Shown here: positions 9,897 to 18,115 of the stretch, one piece after another
Numbering within the stretch: the stretch's first letter is position 1
Layout: each line of letters opens with the position of its first letter
Assembly: GCF_000759345.1 (NCBI RefSeq)
Contig: NZ_JPZL01000001.1
Span: 868,001-932,000 of the forward strand
Length of the DNA: 64,000 bases
From: Litchfieldella xinjiangensis
Lineage (GTDB): Bacteria > Pseudomonadota > Gammaproteobacteria > Pseudomonadales > Halomonadaceae
Direction: 5' to 3'
Program-made: the position numbers and the translations under genes
Notes under the pieces: model-generated
What the model was told of the DNA's origin: nothing
The model's input: only the letters and a program-made list of their open reading frames with translations
Database searches by the model: none

Positions 9897-11495
9897 ATGT
9901 CAGCTTACCAAGACACGCTCAACAGCATTACCGACCTGTGCAACGCTCAGGCAGGGAAGTGGGACAATATCAACCCCGAATACGTCACTCGCATGCGCCT
10001 TCAAAACCGGTTCCGTACCGGCCTCGATATTGCCCGCTACACGGCCGGCATCATGCGCCGCGACATGGCCGAGTACGATGCCGATACCAGCAAATACACC
10101 CAGTCGCTGGGCTGCTGGCATGGATTCATTGGCCAGCAGAAGATGATTTCCATCAAGAAGCATCATGGGACGACCAAAGGGCGCTACCTCTACCTGTCCG
10201 GCTGGATGATCGCTGCCCTGCGCTCCGAATTCGGCCCCTTGCCAGATCAGTCGATGCACGAGAAGACATCGGTTCCGTCATTGATCGAAGAACTCTACAC
10301 CTTCCTGCGTCAGGCCGACGCCCGCGAGCTCAACCATTTGTATCATGATCTCGACGATGCACGTGCCAAGGGCGATGAAGTCGGCGCTCGCGCCATACAG
10401 GAACGAATCGACAACTACGAAACCCATGTGGTCCCGATCATCGCCGATATCGATGCCGGTTTCGGCAATGAGGAGGCGACCTATCTTCTGGCCAAGAAGA
10501 TGATCGAAGCCGGAGCCTGCTGCATCCAGCTCGAGAACCAGGTGTCGGACGTCAAGCAATGTGGCCACCAGGACGGCAAGGTCACCGTGCCGCACGAGGA
10601 TTTCGTGGCCAAGATCAATGCGGTACGCCATGCCTTCCTGGAGCTCGGCGTGGACGACGGCGTCATTGTTGCGCGTACCGACTCGCTGGGTGCCGGGCTG
10701 ACCCAGAAACTGCCCGTCAGCAATGAAGTCGGTGACCTTGCCTACCAGTACAACAGCTTCCTCGATACGGTACCGATCGAGAATAGCGACGACGTCAACG
10801 AAGGCGACATGGTGATCAAGCTCGATGGTGTACTGCGCAAACCGCTGCGCCTGGCCAACGGCCTGTATCGCTTCCGCGCAGGTACCGGCGAAGATCGCGT
10901 CGTGCTCGACTGCATCAATGCCCTGCAGAATGGGGCTGACCTGTTGTGGATCGAAACCGAGAAGCCGCACGTGGGCCAGATCGCCAAGATGGTCAACCGC
11001 ATTCGCGAGGTCGCGCCGGATGCCAAGCTGGTCTACAACAATTCCCCCTCGTTCAACTGGACACTCAACTTCCGTCAACAGGTGTTCGATGCCTGGGAAA
11101 AGGAAGGCAAGGATGTATCGGGTTACGAGCGTGACAAGCTGATGAGCGAAGAGTACGACGCTACCGAGCTTGCGGCGCTGGCCGATGAATGGACGCGCAA
11201 CTTCCAGCGTGACGGCTCGCGCGAGGCCGGTATCTTCCATCACCTGATCACGTTGCCGACCTACCACACCGCGGCACTGTCCACCGATGAACTGGCCAAG
11301 GGCTACTTCGGCGAGGAAGGTATGCTCGCCTACGTCAAAGGTGTTCAGCGCCAGGAAATCCGCCGCGGCCTGGCCTGTGTCAAGCATCAGGACATGGCTG
11401 GCTCCAGTATCGGTGACGATCACAAGGAGTACTTTGCCGGTGAAGGGGCCCTGAAGGCGGGTGGCAAGGACAACACCATGAACCAGTTCGGCTAA
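9897..11495 (+). CDS. aceA: isocitrate lyase, long Pseudomonas-type
   Basis: AceA splits isocitrate into glyoxylate and succinate, the first step of the glyoxylate shunt for growth on acetate and fatty acids. The protein has 532 residues, as in the Pseudomonas-type subgroup (about 531) and unlike the ~434-residue E. coli enzyme. The active-site loop reads VKQCGHQDGKVTVPHEDF, with the catalytic Cys in K-Q-C-G-H where the short enzymes have K-K-C-G-H. The metal/substrate motif PIIADIDAGFGNEEATY is also present. The ATG at 9897 has AAGGACGG upstream. It is monocistronic: no malate synthase is nearby, and a terminator follows. Confidence 0.96.
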   Translation: MSAYQDTLNSITDLCNAQAGKWDNINPEYVTRMRLQNRFRTGLDIARYTAGIMRRDMAEYDADTSKYTQSLGCWHGFIGQQKMISIKKHHGTTKGRYLYLSGWMIAALRSEFGPLPDQSMHEKTSVPSLIEELYTFLRQADARELNHLYHDLDDARAKGDEVGARAIQERIDNYETHVVPIIADIDAGFGNEEATYLLAKKMIEAGACCIQLENQVSDVKQCGHQDGKVTVPHEDFVAKINAVRHAFLELGVDDGVIVARTDSLGAGLTQKLPVSNEVGDLAYQYNSFLDTVPIENSDDVNEGDMVIKLDGVLRKPLRLANGLYRFRAGTGEDRVVLDCINALQNGADLLWIETEKPHVGQIAKMVNRIREVAPDAKLVYNNSPSFNWTLNFRQQVFDAWEKEGKDVSGYERDKLMSEEYDATELAALADEWTRNFQRDGSREAGIFHHLITLPTYHTAALSTDELAKGYFGEEGMLAYVKGVQRQEIRRGLACVKHQDMAGSSIGDDHKEYFAGEGALKAGGKDNTMNQFG

Positions 11496-11521
11496 ACGGC
11501 ACGGCCGGCAGGCTAGGTATC

Positions 11522-11547
11522 AAAGGGAGGCTTCGGCCTCCCTTTTT
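11522..11547 (+). terminator. rho-independent terminator of aceA
   Basis: The stem AAAGGGAGGC/GCCTCCCTTT (11522-11531 with 11536-11545) closes a TTCG tetraloop and is followed by Ts; it sits 27 nt after the aceA stop codon. Confidence 0.92.
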
Positions 11548-11691
11548 GTTGCTTGATCGCTGCACACTCTTTGCGCGTTGCTCACGCTACACTGGCAACA
11601 ACACTGTTCTTGGGGCTAGCTTGAGGCTAGACTATTAGGAAACACCGTTCCGCAATACGTTTGCCAGCGGCATGCCGCAGGAGGAAAAACC

Positions 11692-12159
11692 ATGAAGCGT
11701 CTTTTACCCGTACTGGCCATTGGCCTGCTGACCTTGGCTGGCTGTGCCAATACCAGTACCTATTCGGGTGATGTCTATCGGGGTAGCCAGGCCAAGACCG
11801 GTCAGAGCGTAACCTACGGCACCATCACTGCCCTGCGTCAGGTCCAGATTCAGGCTGACAACCCCCAGGGCAATGTCATCGGCGGCCTGGGTGGCGCGGT
11901 GATCGGCGGGCTATTGGGCAATCAGATCGGTGGCGGATCCGGGCGCACCATCGCCACCGCGGCCGGTGCCATCGGTGGCAGTGTGGCCGGTAACAAGGTC
12001 GAAGATGCCGCCAATCGCACCCGCGCGTGGGAAATGGAAATCCGTCGTGACAGTGGCGACAGCGTCATTGTCGTGCAAAAGGCCGACCGGGACTTCCAGG
12101 TAGGGCAGCGGGTTCGCCTGATCGGCAGCGGTGCCAACATGAGCGTGGCGCCTTACTGA
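11692..12159 (+). CDS. SlyB-like glycine-zipper outer-membrane lipoprotein
   Basis: This is a 155-residue lipoprotein of the SlyB/PcP family. The signal peptide ends in LTLAGC (Cys18), then YGTITALRQVQIQ, a Rick_17kDa/2TM glycine zipper (GGLGGAVIGGLLGNQIGGG and AAGAIGGSVAGNKVED, about residues 63-105), and a C-terminal beta domain ending VGQRVRLIGSG. SlyB homologues support outer-membrane integrity under stress. AGGAGG lies about 9 nt before the ATG. It is a single gene with its own terminator. Confidence 0.88.
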   Translation: MKRLLPVLAIGLLTLAGCANTSTYSGDVYRGSQAKTGQSVTYGTITALRQVQIQADNPQGNVIGGLGGAVIGGLLGNQIGGGSGRTIATAAGAIGGSVAGNKVEDAANRTRAWEMEIRRDSGDSVIVVQKADRDFQVGQRVRLIGSGANMSVAPY

Positions 12160-12183
12160 GCCGGCTGTTAGCGCTGTGAACGC

Positions 12184-12215
12184 AAGAGGCCCGCGACTTC
12201 CGTCGCGGGCCTCTT
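12184..12215 (+). terminator. terminator after the SlyB-like gene
   Basis: A 14-bp perfect stem AAGAGGCCCGCGAC/GTCGCGGGCCTCTT with loop TTCC lies 24 nt after the stop. The T-tract is short. It stands between convergent genes and may serve both strands. Confidence 0.75.
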
Positions 12216-12239
12216 GCTATCTATCACGGGAGAAGCGTT

Positions 12240-12518
12240 TTACTTGACCCGATCGACGGAGATGCCGACCAGCTTTTTCACGACCCAGATAATGATCGCC
12301 AGCAAAATCAAGGTGAGCAGCATGTCCACGGGGCTGATGATCGCAGTGGCACCAAGCACGGCAATCGCCGGGCACCACACCCAGCGCTCATCGCCGGTAC
12401 TGCGCATATGCTTGGGAACCCGGTTAGCAAAGAAACGCCCCAGCGCGCCATCCCAGCTTTGCAGGGTAAGAAACAGGATCACCGCAAAGGCAATCACCCA
12501 GACCAGTGCCACGACCAT
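12240..12518 (-). CDS. small two-helix inner-membrane protein, unknown function
   Basis: I do not recognise a named family. The 92-residue protein has an N-terminal helix (VVALVWVIAFAVILFLTLQS), a short basic loop (NRVPKHMRSTGDE), a second hydrophobic stretch (CPAIAVLGATAIISPVDMLL) and a third (LTLILLAIIIWVVKKL), ending in a basic tail. The ATG at 12518 is preceded by GGAGC about 5 nt away, and the length and hydrophobic pattern argue for a real gene. It is convergent with the SlyB-like gene and divergent from slyD. Confidence 0.65.
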   Translation of the reverse strand: MVVALVWVIAFAVILFLTLQSWDGALGRFFANRVPKHMRSTGDERWVWCPAIAVLGATAIISPVDMLLTLILLAIIIWVVKKLVGISVDRVK

Positions 12519-12740
12519 TGGCTTGCTCCGCTAATTGAGTAGTTCGGACAGTCAGGCCTCGCCCGACGAGAATTTTCTCGACTTAGGGTATCCCCGCCCC
12601 GAGGGCTGCGCAACCACTCGACCTTAGGGTGACGACCCCAGAAAATGGTCTTCATTCTGGAAAAAAACCCCTCTGCCCCTGACAGGCCCCGGGATGGCAC
12701 GTTACCATTAAAGGACATGTACACACCGAAAGGTTCACTG

Positions 12741-13223
12741 ATGCAAATTGCGCAGAACTCCGTCGTCGCATTTCACTACACCCTGACCAACGATGCCGGT
12801 GAGGTACTGGATAGCTCTGAAGGCCGCGAGCCGCTCACCTATCTGCATGGTTCCGGCAACATCATTCCCGGCCTTGAGAAAGAGCTGGAAGGTCACGAGA
12901 GTGGCGAGAAGCTGCAGGTCACCGTGACCCCCGCCGAAGGTTATGGCGAAACCCAGCCAGCGCTGGTGCAGGAAGTGCCGCGTGATGCGTTCCAGGGCGT
13001 CGAGGAAGTGGAACCCGGCATGCAGTTCCAGGCTCAGACCCAGGGCGGCCCGCTCATGGTTACCGTGACCAAGGTCGAGGGTGACACCGTCACCGTGGAT
13101 GGCAACCATCCGCTGGCCGGCCAGACGCTGAACTTCGATGTCGAGATATCAAGCGTCCGTGAAGCCAGCCAGGAAGAAATGGAACACGGCCACGTTCATG
13201 GTGAAGGCGGCGTCCAGCACTGA
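12741..13223 (+). CDS. slyD: FKBP-type peptidyl-prolyl cis-trans isomerase, SlyD-like
   Basis: This is a 160-residue prolyl isomerase/chaperone. The FKBP core with its inserted chaperone flap is evident: NSVVAFHYTLTNDAGEVLDS, LTYLHGSGNIIPGLEKELEG, VTPAEGYGE and HPLAGQTLNFDVEI. The tail has only a few His (EMEHGHVHGEGGVQH) and lacks the long Cys/His metal-binding tail of E. coli SlyD, so nickel delivery is possible but reduced. The start is the ATG at 12741 with AAAGG about 8 nt upstream; the longer upstream reading lacks homology. It lies beside nikR, which is suggestive given SlyD's known role in nickel insertion. Confidence 0.92.
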   Translation: MQIAQNSVVAFHYTLTNDAGEVLDSSEGREPLTYLHGSGNIIPGLEKELEGHESGEKLQVTVTPAEGYGETQPALVQEVPRDAFQGVEEVEPGMQFQAQTQGGPLMVTVTKVEGDTVTVDGNHPLAGQTLNFDVEISSVREASQEEMEHGHVHGEGGVQH

Positions 13224-13257
13224 CCTTCGTGGGGCAGCGCCCCGTGAACGGCCCATG

Positions 13258-13290
13258 ACGGGAGCGACCAGATCGCTCCCGTTGTCGTTT
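13258..13290 (+). terminator. terminator of slyD
   Basis: A 10-bp stem ACGGGAGCGA/TCGCTCCCGT (13258-13267 with 13273-13282) and a 5-nt loop are followed by a short T-rich tail, 35 nt after the slyD stop. Confidence 0.7.
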
Positions 13291-13328
13291 TGGGGCTATT
13301 TCTGGAAGGCCGATATGTCGGTAGCGTT

Positions 13329-13751
13329 TCAGACGCTCCCATCGGGTGTCGGCTCGCCTGGGATCAAGACCAACTGGCCGTAGCGTACGCTGCGCTCGGT
13401 GATCACCTCCGAGGAGAAGTCCTGGACATCCCCTGTGCGCCCCTTGAGGATCGAGACTTCGAGGCAACTGTCGTGGTCGAGATGCACATGCAGGGTGGAT
13501 ACGCTCAGGTGGTGATGTGCGTGGGAGTGATTCGCCAGACGTTTGGACAACTCCCGTGCCGCATGATCGTAGATATACACCAGCGCGCCGACACACGGCT
13601 GCTCGGTATCGCCCTGTAGCGCCATGTCCTTGAGGCCCGCCCTTGCCAGATCGCGGATGGCCTCGGAGCGATTCTGGTATCCCCGCTGGGCGATCAGACG
13701 ATCCAGATCGACCATCAGATCGTCGTCCAACGTGACCGTGACTCGCTGCAT
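13329..13751 (-). CDS. nikR: nickel-responsive transcriptional repressor NikR
   Basis: NikR is a ribbon-helix-helix repressor that binds Ni(II) and shuts off nickel import. The 140-residue protein has the RHH domain at residues 1-45 (MQRVTVTLDDDLMVDLDRLI, then NRSEAIRDLAR) and a C-terminal ACT-like metal domain. All four high-affinity ligands of E. coli NikR (H76, H87, H89, C95) are present with a shift of one: H77, H88, H90 and C96 (THLHVHLDH-type segment, then DSCLEV). It is divergent from nikABCDE with a perfect NikR operator in the spacer, so it likely controls both the transporter and itself. Confidence 0.96.
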   Translation of the reverse strand: MQRVTVTLDDDLMVDLDRLIAQRGYQNRSEAIRDLARAGLKDMALQGDTEQPCVGALVYIYDHAARELSKRLANHSHAHHHLSVSTLHVHLDHDSCLEVSILKGRTGDVQDFSSEVITERSVRYGQLVLIPGEPTPDGSV

Positions 13752-13769
13752 ATCCCCTCCTCGCCTGGA

Positions 13770-13797
13770 GTATGATGTTTTGGCCTAGACATCATAC
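13770..13797 (+). promoter_or_regulatory. NikR operator (GTATGA-N16-TCATAC)
   Basis: The half-sites GTATGA (13770-13775) and TCATAC (13792-13797) are separated by exactly 16 nt, which is the E. coli NikR consensus with no mismatch. The symmetry extends to 9 bp per arm (GTATGATGT/ACATCATAC). The site begins 19 nt from the nikR start and ends 76 nt before nikA, in the only spacer between the divergent units. Confidence 0.93.
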
Positions 13798-13873
13798 CAC
13801 CCGAACTTTACTGTATTCGCCTGCTTCTCGCTGATTCAGCGCCACACGAACCCCGTCCGTGCAAGGAGCCTTC

Positions 13874-15442
13874 ATGTCGATTCGGCAGCCCCCCCGGCTG
13901 GCAGCATTCGCGGTGGGCCTAATGGTCGTCGCCTCCCCCGTGCATGCCACGCAAAGCCTGACCCTGGCGGTCGGTGGCGAGCCCGATCAAGGCTACGATC
14001 CCTTGCTCGGCTGGGGGCAGTATGGCCACCCGCTCTTCCAGTCGACACTCTGGCGTCGCGATGCCGCGCTGGCTCCCCAGCCCGACCTGGCTATCGCCTG
14101 GTCGCTCTCCGAGGACCGCCTGACCTGGACCCTGACGCTGCGTGACGATGTTCGCTTCGCCGATGGCAGCCCACTGACGGCAGACGATGTCGCCTTCACG
14201 TTCAACCACGCCGCGCGTGCCGGCGGGCGTGCCGATCTTAGCGCACTGGATCATGCACGAGCGCTCGATGCCCAGCGGGTGGCCATCACGCTCAAGGCGC
14301 CGCGCATCACGTTTACGGACACCTTTTTCTCTCTGGGCATCGTTCCGGCAGCGCCGCGTGACAATGGCTATGGCAAAGGGTATGGACGACAGCCGTTGGG
14401 CTCGGGGCCCTATCGGCTCGTGGAATGGCAGGAAGGCCAGCAATTGATCGTCGAGCGCAATCCTCACTACTACGGCAAGACGCCAGCCTTCGAACGGCTG
14501 GTGTTTCTGTTCACCAGCGAGGATACCACCCTGGCCGCCGCCAATGCCGGTCAGGTGTATATAGCCGCCATTCCGCCTGCGCTGGCGGGCTCGCCGCCTC
14601 AGGGCATGCGTCTGTTAGCCCTCCCGACCGTGGATAACCGAGGCATTCTGTTTCCGATGACAGCAGCCAGCGATGCTGGCGGAAACGATGTCACCTCAGA
14701 CCCGGCCATACGCCATGCCATCAATCTTGCGCTGGATCGCGAGATGCTGATCGACGTAGCGCTCAACGGCTTTGGCCGCCCAGCGTATGGACCGGCCGAT
14801 GGTCTGCCGTGGTCGAATCCCGACGATCGGCTCGAACGCAGCGATCCCGAGGCCGCGGCCAAGCGGCTCGATGCCGCGGGCTGGGTCATGGCTGACGACG
14901 GGCTGCGCTACAAGGCCGAGCGTGCCGCACGCTTCACCCTGGCCTACCCGGCCTCGGATTCGACCCGCCAGCTCCTCGCCGAAACCAGTGCGGCAATGCT
15001 CGCGCCCTTGGGTATAGCGGTCGAACCCAAAGGGCGTCATTGGGACGCCATTCGCCGCGATGCGCTGAATCGTGATGCCATCCTGTTCGGCTGGGGCAGC
15101 CATAGCCCTCAGGAGGTCGAATACCTCTATCACAGCCGCTACGCCGGGCAGGCGTTGTACAATGCCGGCCATTACACCAACCCTAGCGTCGATGCTCACC
15201 TCGACGCCGCGCAACACAGCGATAGCATCGAGTCATCGCTTCCCCATTGGCGGCATGCCCAGTGGGATGGCACGACGGGTTATGGAATGAAAGGCGATGC
15301 CGCCTGGGCCTGGCTGGTCAATCTCGAGCATGTCTATTACGTCTCGGCGTGCCTCGATCTTGGCGACTTGCCGATTGCTCCCCATGGCCACGGCTGGCCG
15401 ATCACTGCCAGCCTTCTCGACTGGAAGTGGCAATGCGGGTGA
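13874..15442 (+). CDS. nikA: nickel ABC transporter substrate-binding protein NikA-like
   Basis: This is a 522-residue periplasmic binding protein of family SBP_bac_5, the metal/peptide-binding class. A Sec signal peptide ends at ...VVASPVHAT. Family blocks include GGEPDQGYDPLLGW, WTLTLRDDVRFADGSPLTAD with DVAFTFNHA, and GSGPYRLVEWQEGQQLIVER. The nickel assignment rests on the adjacent NikR and its operator; by sequence alone this could be another metal or peptide binder. AAGGAG precedes the ATG at 13874 by about 6 nt. It leads a five-gene overlapping operon. Confidence 0.87.
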   Translation: MSIRQPPRLAAFAVGLMVVASPVHATQSLTLAVGGEPDQGYDPLLGWGQYGHPLFQSTLWRRDAALAPQPDLAIAWSLSEDRLTWTLTLRDDVRFADGSPLTADDVAFTFNHAARAGGRADLSALDHARALDAQRVAITLKAPRITFTDTFFSLGIVPAAPRDNGYGKGYGRQPLGSGPYRLVEWQEGQQLIVERNPHYYGKTPAFERLVFLFTSEDTTLAAANAGQVYIAAIPPALAGSPPQGMRLLALPTVDNRGILFPMTAASDAGGNDVTSDPAIRHAINLALDREMLIDVALNGFGRPAYGPADGLPWSNPDDRLERSDPEAAAKRLDAAGWVMADDGLRYKAERAARFTLAYPASDSTRQLLAETSAAMLAPLGIAVEPKGRHWDAIRRDALNRDAILFGWGSHSPQEVEYLYHSRYAGQALYNAGHYTNPSVDAHLDAAQHSDSIESSLPHWRHAQWDGTTGYGMKGDAAWAWLVNLEHVYYVSACLDLGDLPIAPHGHGWPITASLLDWKWQCG

Positions 15443-16413
15443 TGGCCTGGTGGGTTCAGCACCTGCTGCGGCTCGCAGTGGTCATCGTTGCCGTGGCCAT
15501 CGTTGCCTTCGGCCTGATCGCAGCATCGCCGATCGACCCGGTGGATGCCTACCTCGGCGACCGCATCGCCCAGGTCGGCCCCGAACAACGCGCCTTGATC
15601 GCCCAACGCTGGGGCTTCGATGAGCCCTTGGCGCTCCAGTTGGGCACGTGGCTGGGTAACTTGGCGCAGGGGGAGCTCGGCTGGAGCCACATTCATGACG
15701 CCCCGGTCAGCGAGGTCATCGCCAGTCGCTTTCATGCCTCATCCATGCTGCTGTTACTGGCATGGCTTGGATCGACCTTGCTGGGCTTCCTGCTTGGCGT
15801 GGTTGGCGGGGCATGCGAGGGGTCTTGGCTCGACCGCGCCATACGCCTGTATTGCTATACCCTGGCCTCGACACCCACCTTCTGGGTCGCCATCCTCGCC
15901 TTGCTGGTCTTTTCGGTGCGCCTGGGATGGACGCCGGTGTGCTGCGCCAGCCCACCGGGGGTCGTGCAAAGCGAGGTCGACTGGCTGACACGCCTGCATC
16001 ACCTGGCGCTGCCCGCCCTGACGCTCTCCCTGCTGGGTGTCGCCCAGATCGCCCTGCATACGCGTGAGCGGATGCGGCAGGTAATGCGTTCCGAGTTCGC
16101 TCTCTACGCCCGTGCCCAGGGCGCCACGCGGCGCGATATCGCCTGGCGCCACGGCGCTCGCCATGCCTGTCTTCCTGCCTTGACCCTGGCCTTCGCCTCA
16201 TTGGGTGAACTGTTTGGCGGCTCGATTCTTGTCGAGCAGGTCTTTGCCTATCCAGGCCTCGGCCAGGCCACAGTCGAGGCCGGCCTGCGCAGTGACGTGC
16301 CATTGCTCCTGGCAATTGCCATGTTCACCACGCTGTTCGTCAGCGTCGGCAACCTGATCGCCGATGGACTCTATCGCTGGGTCGACCCCCGCCTGCGCGA
16401 GGCCGCACGCTGA
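15433..16413 (+). CDS. nikB: nickel ABC transporter permease NikB-like
   Basis: This is a 326-residue inner-membrane permease of the DppB/NikB type with about six helices, from LLRLAVVIVAVAIVAFGLIA at the N-terminus to AMFTTLFVSVGNLIADGLY. The permease coupling (EAA) loop is visible around YARAQGATRRDIAWRHGARH, followed by FGGSILVEQVFAYPGLGQ. The ATG at 15433, inside the nikA 3' end, has GGAAG about 5 nt upstream. An alternative ATG at 15442 overlaps the nikA TGA. The stop overlaps the nikC start. Confidence 0.88.
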   Translation: MRVMAWWVQHLLRLAVVIVAVAIVAFGLIAASPIDPVDAYLGDRIAQVGPEQRALIAQRWGFDEPLALQLGTWLGNLAQGELGWSHIHDAPVSEVIASRFHASSMLLLLAWLGSTLLGFLLGVVGGACEGSWLDRAIRLYCYTLASTPTFWVAILALLVFSVRLGWTPVCCASPPGVVQSEVDWLTRLHHLALPALTLSLLGVAQIALHTRERMRQVMRSEFALYARAQGATRRDIAWRHGARHACLPALTLAFASLGELFGGSILVEQVFAYPGLGQATVEAGLRSDVPLLLAIAMFTTLFVSVGNLIADGLYRWVDPRLREAAR

Positions 16414-17255
16414 TGGCCATTACCCCTATCGAGACACGTATCGATACCCGGCGCTTGGGATTACTGACTCGGCTTGGCGTCCTGCTGGCCGTCGTGGCCT
16501 TGGCTTGGTTGGCCGCCTTATGGCTGGGGGCCAGCGGGGATCGCGTCGATTTTGCGGCTCGTCTGTCACCGCCCGATGCACACCACTGGTTTGGCACCGA
16601 TGTCATGGGGCGGGATCTCCTTGCTCGCACATTGGAAGGCCTGGGCCTGAGCCTTCGCATCGGCCTGTTGGCTGCCGCGCTGGGCACCTTGGTCGCGCTC
16701 GGGCTTGCCGTGGTCTCGACGTTGAACCGAATGGCCGACATCGGTGTTGGGCTACTGACCGACATGACCTTGGGGCTTCCCCACCTCGTACTGTTGATGC
16801 TGGTGGCATTCGCCCTGGGCGGTGGCCCTCAGGGAGTCGTCCTGGCCATCGCACTGACCCATTGGCCGCGCCTGACACGAGTATTGCGCGCCGAGCTTCT
16901 GCAATTGCTCAATGCCGATTACCTCCGCGTCTCGCGCCGGTTCGGCAAGTCGCGTGGCTTCGTAATACGCACCCATGTGCTGCCGCATCTGGCACCCCAG
17001 TGCCTGGTCGGGTTCTTGCTGATGTTTCCGCATGCCATCCTGCACGAAGCCGCATTGACGTTTCTTGGCTTTGGCCTCTCACCCGGACAGCCAGCCCTGG
17101 GCGTCATGCTGGCCGAGTCGCTTCGCTACCTGAGCGCGGGTCACTGGTGGCTGGGGGTCTTTCCAGGCGCCGCTCTGCTGGCCATGGTGCTCACCTTCGA
17201 CCGCCTGGGCAGTGCGGCCCGCGGGCTGTTCGTCCCTCGCGAGACGATGCCATGA
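16413..17255 (+). CDS. nikC: nickel ABC transporter permease NikC-like
   Basis: This is a 280-residue second permease of the DppC/NikC type. Visible parts are a first helix (RLGVLLAVVALAWLAALWLG), the characteristic HHWFGTDVMGRDLLARTLEG, the EAA loop with LRVSRRFGKSRGFVIRTHVL, and a C-terminus ending LGSAARGLFVPR. It starts on an ATG sharing one base with the nikB stop (TGATG), and its stop overlaps the nikD start (ATGA). NikB and NikC should form the membrane heterodimer energised by NikD and NikE. Confidence 0.88.
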   Translation: MAITPIETRIDTRRLGLLTRLGVLLAVVALAWLAALWLGASGDRVDFAARLSPPDAHHWFGTDVMGRDLLARTLEGLGLSLRIGLLAAALGTLVALGLAVVSTLNRMADIGVGLLTDMTLGLPHLVLLMLVAFALGGGPQGVVLAIALTHWPRLTRVLRAELLQLLNADYLRVSRRFGKSRGFVIRTHVLPHLAPQCLVGFLLMFPHAILHEAALTFLGFGLSPGQPALGVMLAESLRYLSAGHWWLGVFPGAALLAMVLTFDRLGSAARGLFVPRETMP

Positions 17256-18115
17256 CGCAACGCCTTCCACGGCAGGAACACACAGCCCTGCTCGAGGTCA
17301 GCGACCTGTCGCTACGTTTCACGAGGCGTAGCGGCTGGTTTCGACAGTCATACATCAACGGCTTATGTAACGTTTCGCTGAGCGTGGCCCGGGGGGAGGT
17401 CCATGCCGTCGTCGGTGCTTCAGGCGCTGGCAAGAGCCTGCTGGCCTGGGCCGTCATGGGGTTGCTGCCCGCCAACGCCCGATGTACCGGCACCTTGCGT
17501 TTCGATGGGCAGCCACTCGATGCGTCGAGACAAGCCCGCCTGCGAGGCAGAAGCCTGGCCCTGGTTCCCCAGTCGGTGGCCGCACTCGACCCCCTCGCGC
17601 GGTGTGGCGACCAGCTGCGCTGGGCAGCGCAACGGGCCGGAATCCCCACGACTTCGATACAGCAGCGGGTGGCCCGCGTCCTGGGCCAATACGGACTCGA
17701 GCCCGGGGTGACGCGAGCCTATCCGCATACGTTATCGGGTGGCATGGCTCGTCGGGTCCTGTTGGCCATGGCCAGTATCGGCGATGCCGACCTGATCATT
17801 GCCGACGAACCGACGGTAGGACTCGATCATGCCAACCGGGAGCGCGTGCTAGGCTACCTGCGAGACCTGGCCGCCGCTGGCAAGGCCGTCCTGCTCATAA
17901 CGCATGATTTGCGCCATGCCCTGAAAAGCGCCGATCATGTCACGGTGATGCGATCCGGCACGACTGTCGAATGCGCCAAGGCCCATCAGTTTTCCGGCGA
18001 GGGATCGCAATTGACGACCGCGTATGCGCGCGCCCTGTGGCAAGCCCTACCCAGCAATGCGTTTCTGCAGCCCCGCCCCGTCAATCCGGTAAACGAGGCA
18101 ATCGATCTTGCTTGA
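17252..18115 (+). CDS. nikD: nickel ABC transporter ATP-binding protein NikD-like
   Basis: This is a 287-residue ATPase of the oligopeptide/nickel class. It carries Walker A GASGAGKSLLA, signature LSGGMARRVLLAM, Walker B LIIADEPTVGLD and switch His in LLITHDLRH. The C-terminal segment after the H-loop resembles the Opp/Dpp tail. The start is the ATG at 17252 overlapping the nikC stop; a much longer frame upstream is out-of-frame shadow of nikC. The stop overlaps nikE by 8 nt. Confidence 0.9.
   Translation: MTQRLPRQEHTALLEVSDLSLRFTRRSGWFRQSYINGLCNVSLSVARGEVHAVVGASGAGKSLLAWAVMGLLPANARCTGTLRFDGQPLDASRQARLRGRSLALVPQSVAALDPLARCGDQLRWAAQRAGIPTTSIQQRVARVLGQYGLEPGVTRAYPHTLSGGMARRVLLAMASIGDADLIIADEPTVGLDHANRERVLGYLRDLAAAGKAVLLITHDLRHALKSADHVTVMRSGTTVECAKAHQFSGEGSQLTTAYARALWQALPSNAFLQPRPVNPVNEAIDLA

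Noticed and set aside
10278-11423. 381-codon minus-strand frame
   Set aside because: Fully inside aceA on the opposite strand; no domain is recognisable.
16364-17251. Long upstream extension of the nikD frame
   Set aside because: It runs out of frame through nikC; NikD homology starts at 17252 with an ATGA overlap.
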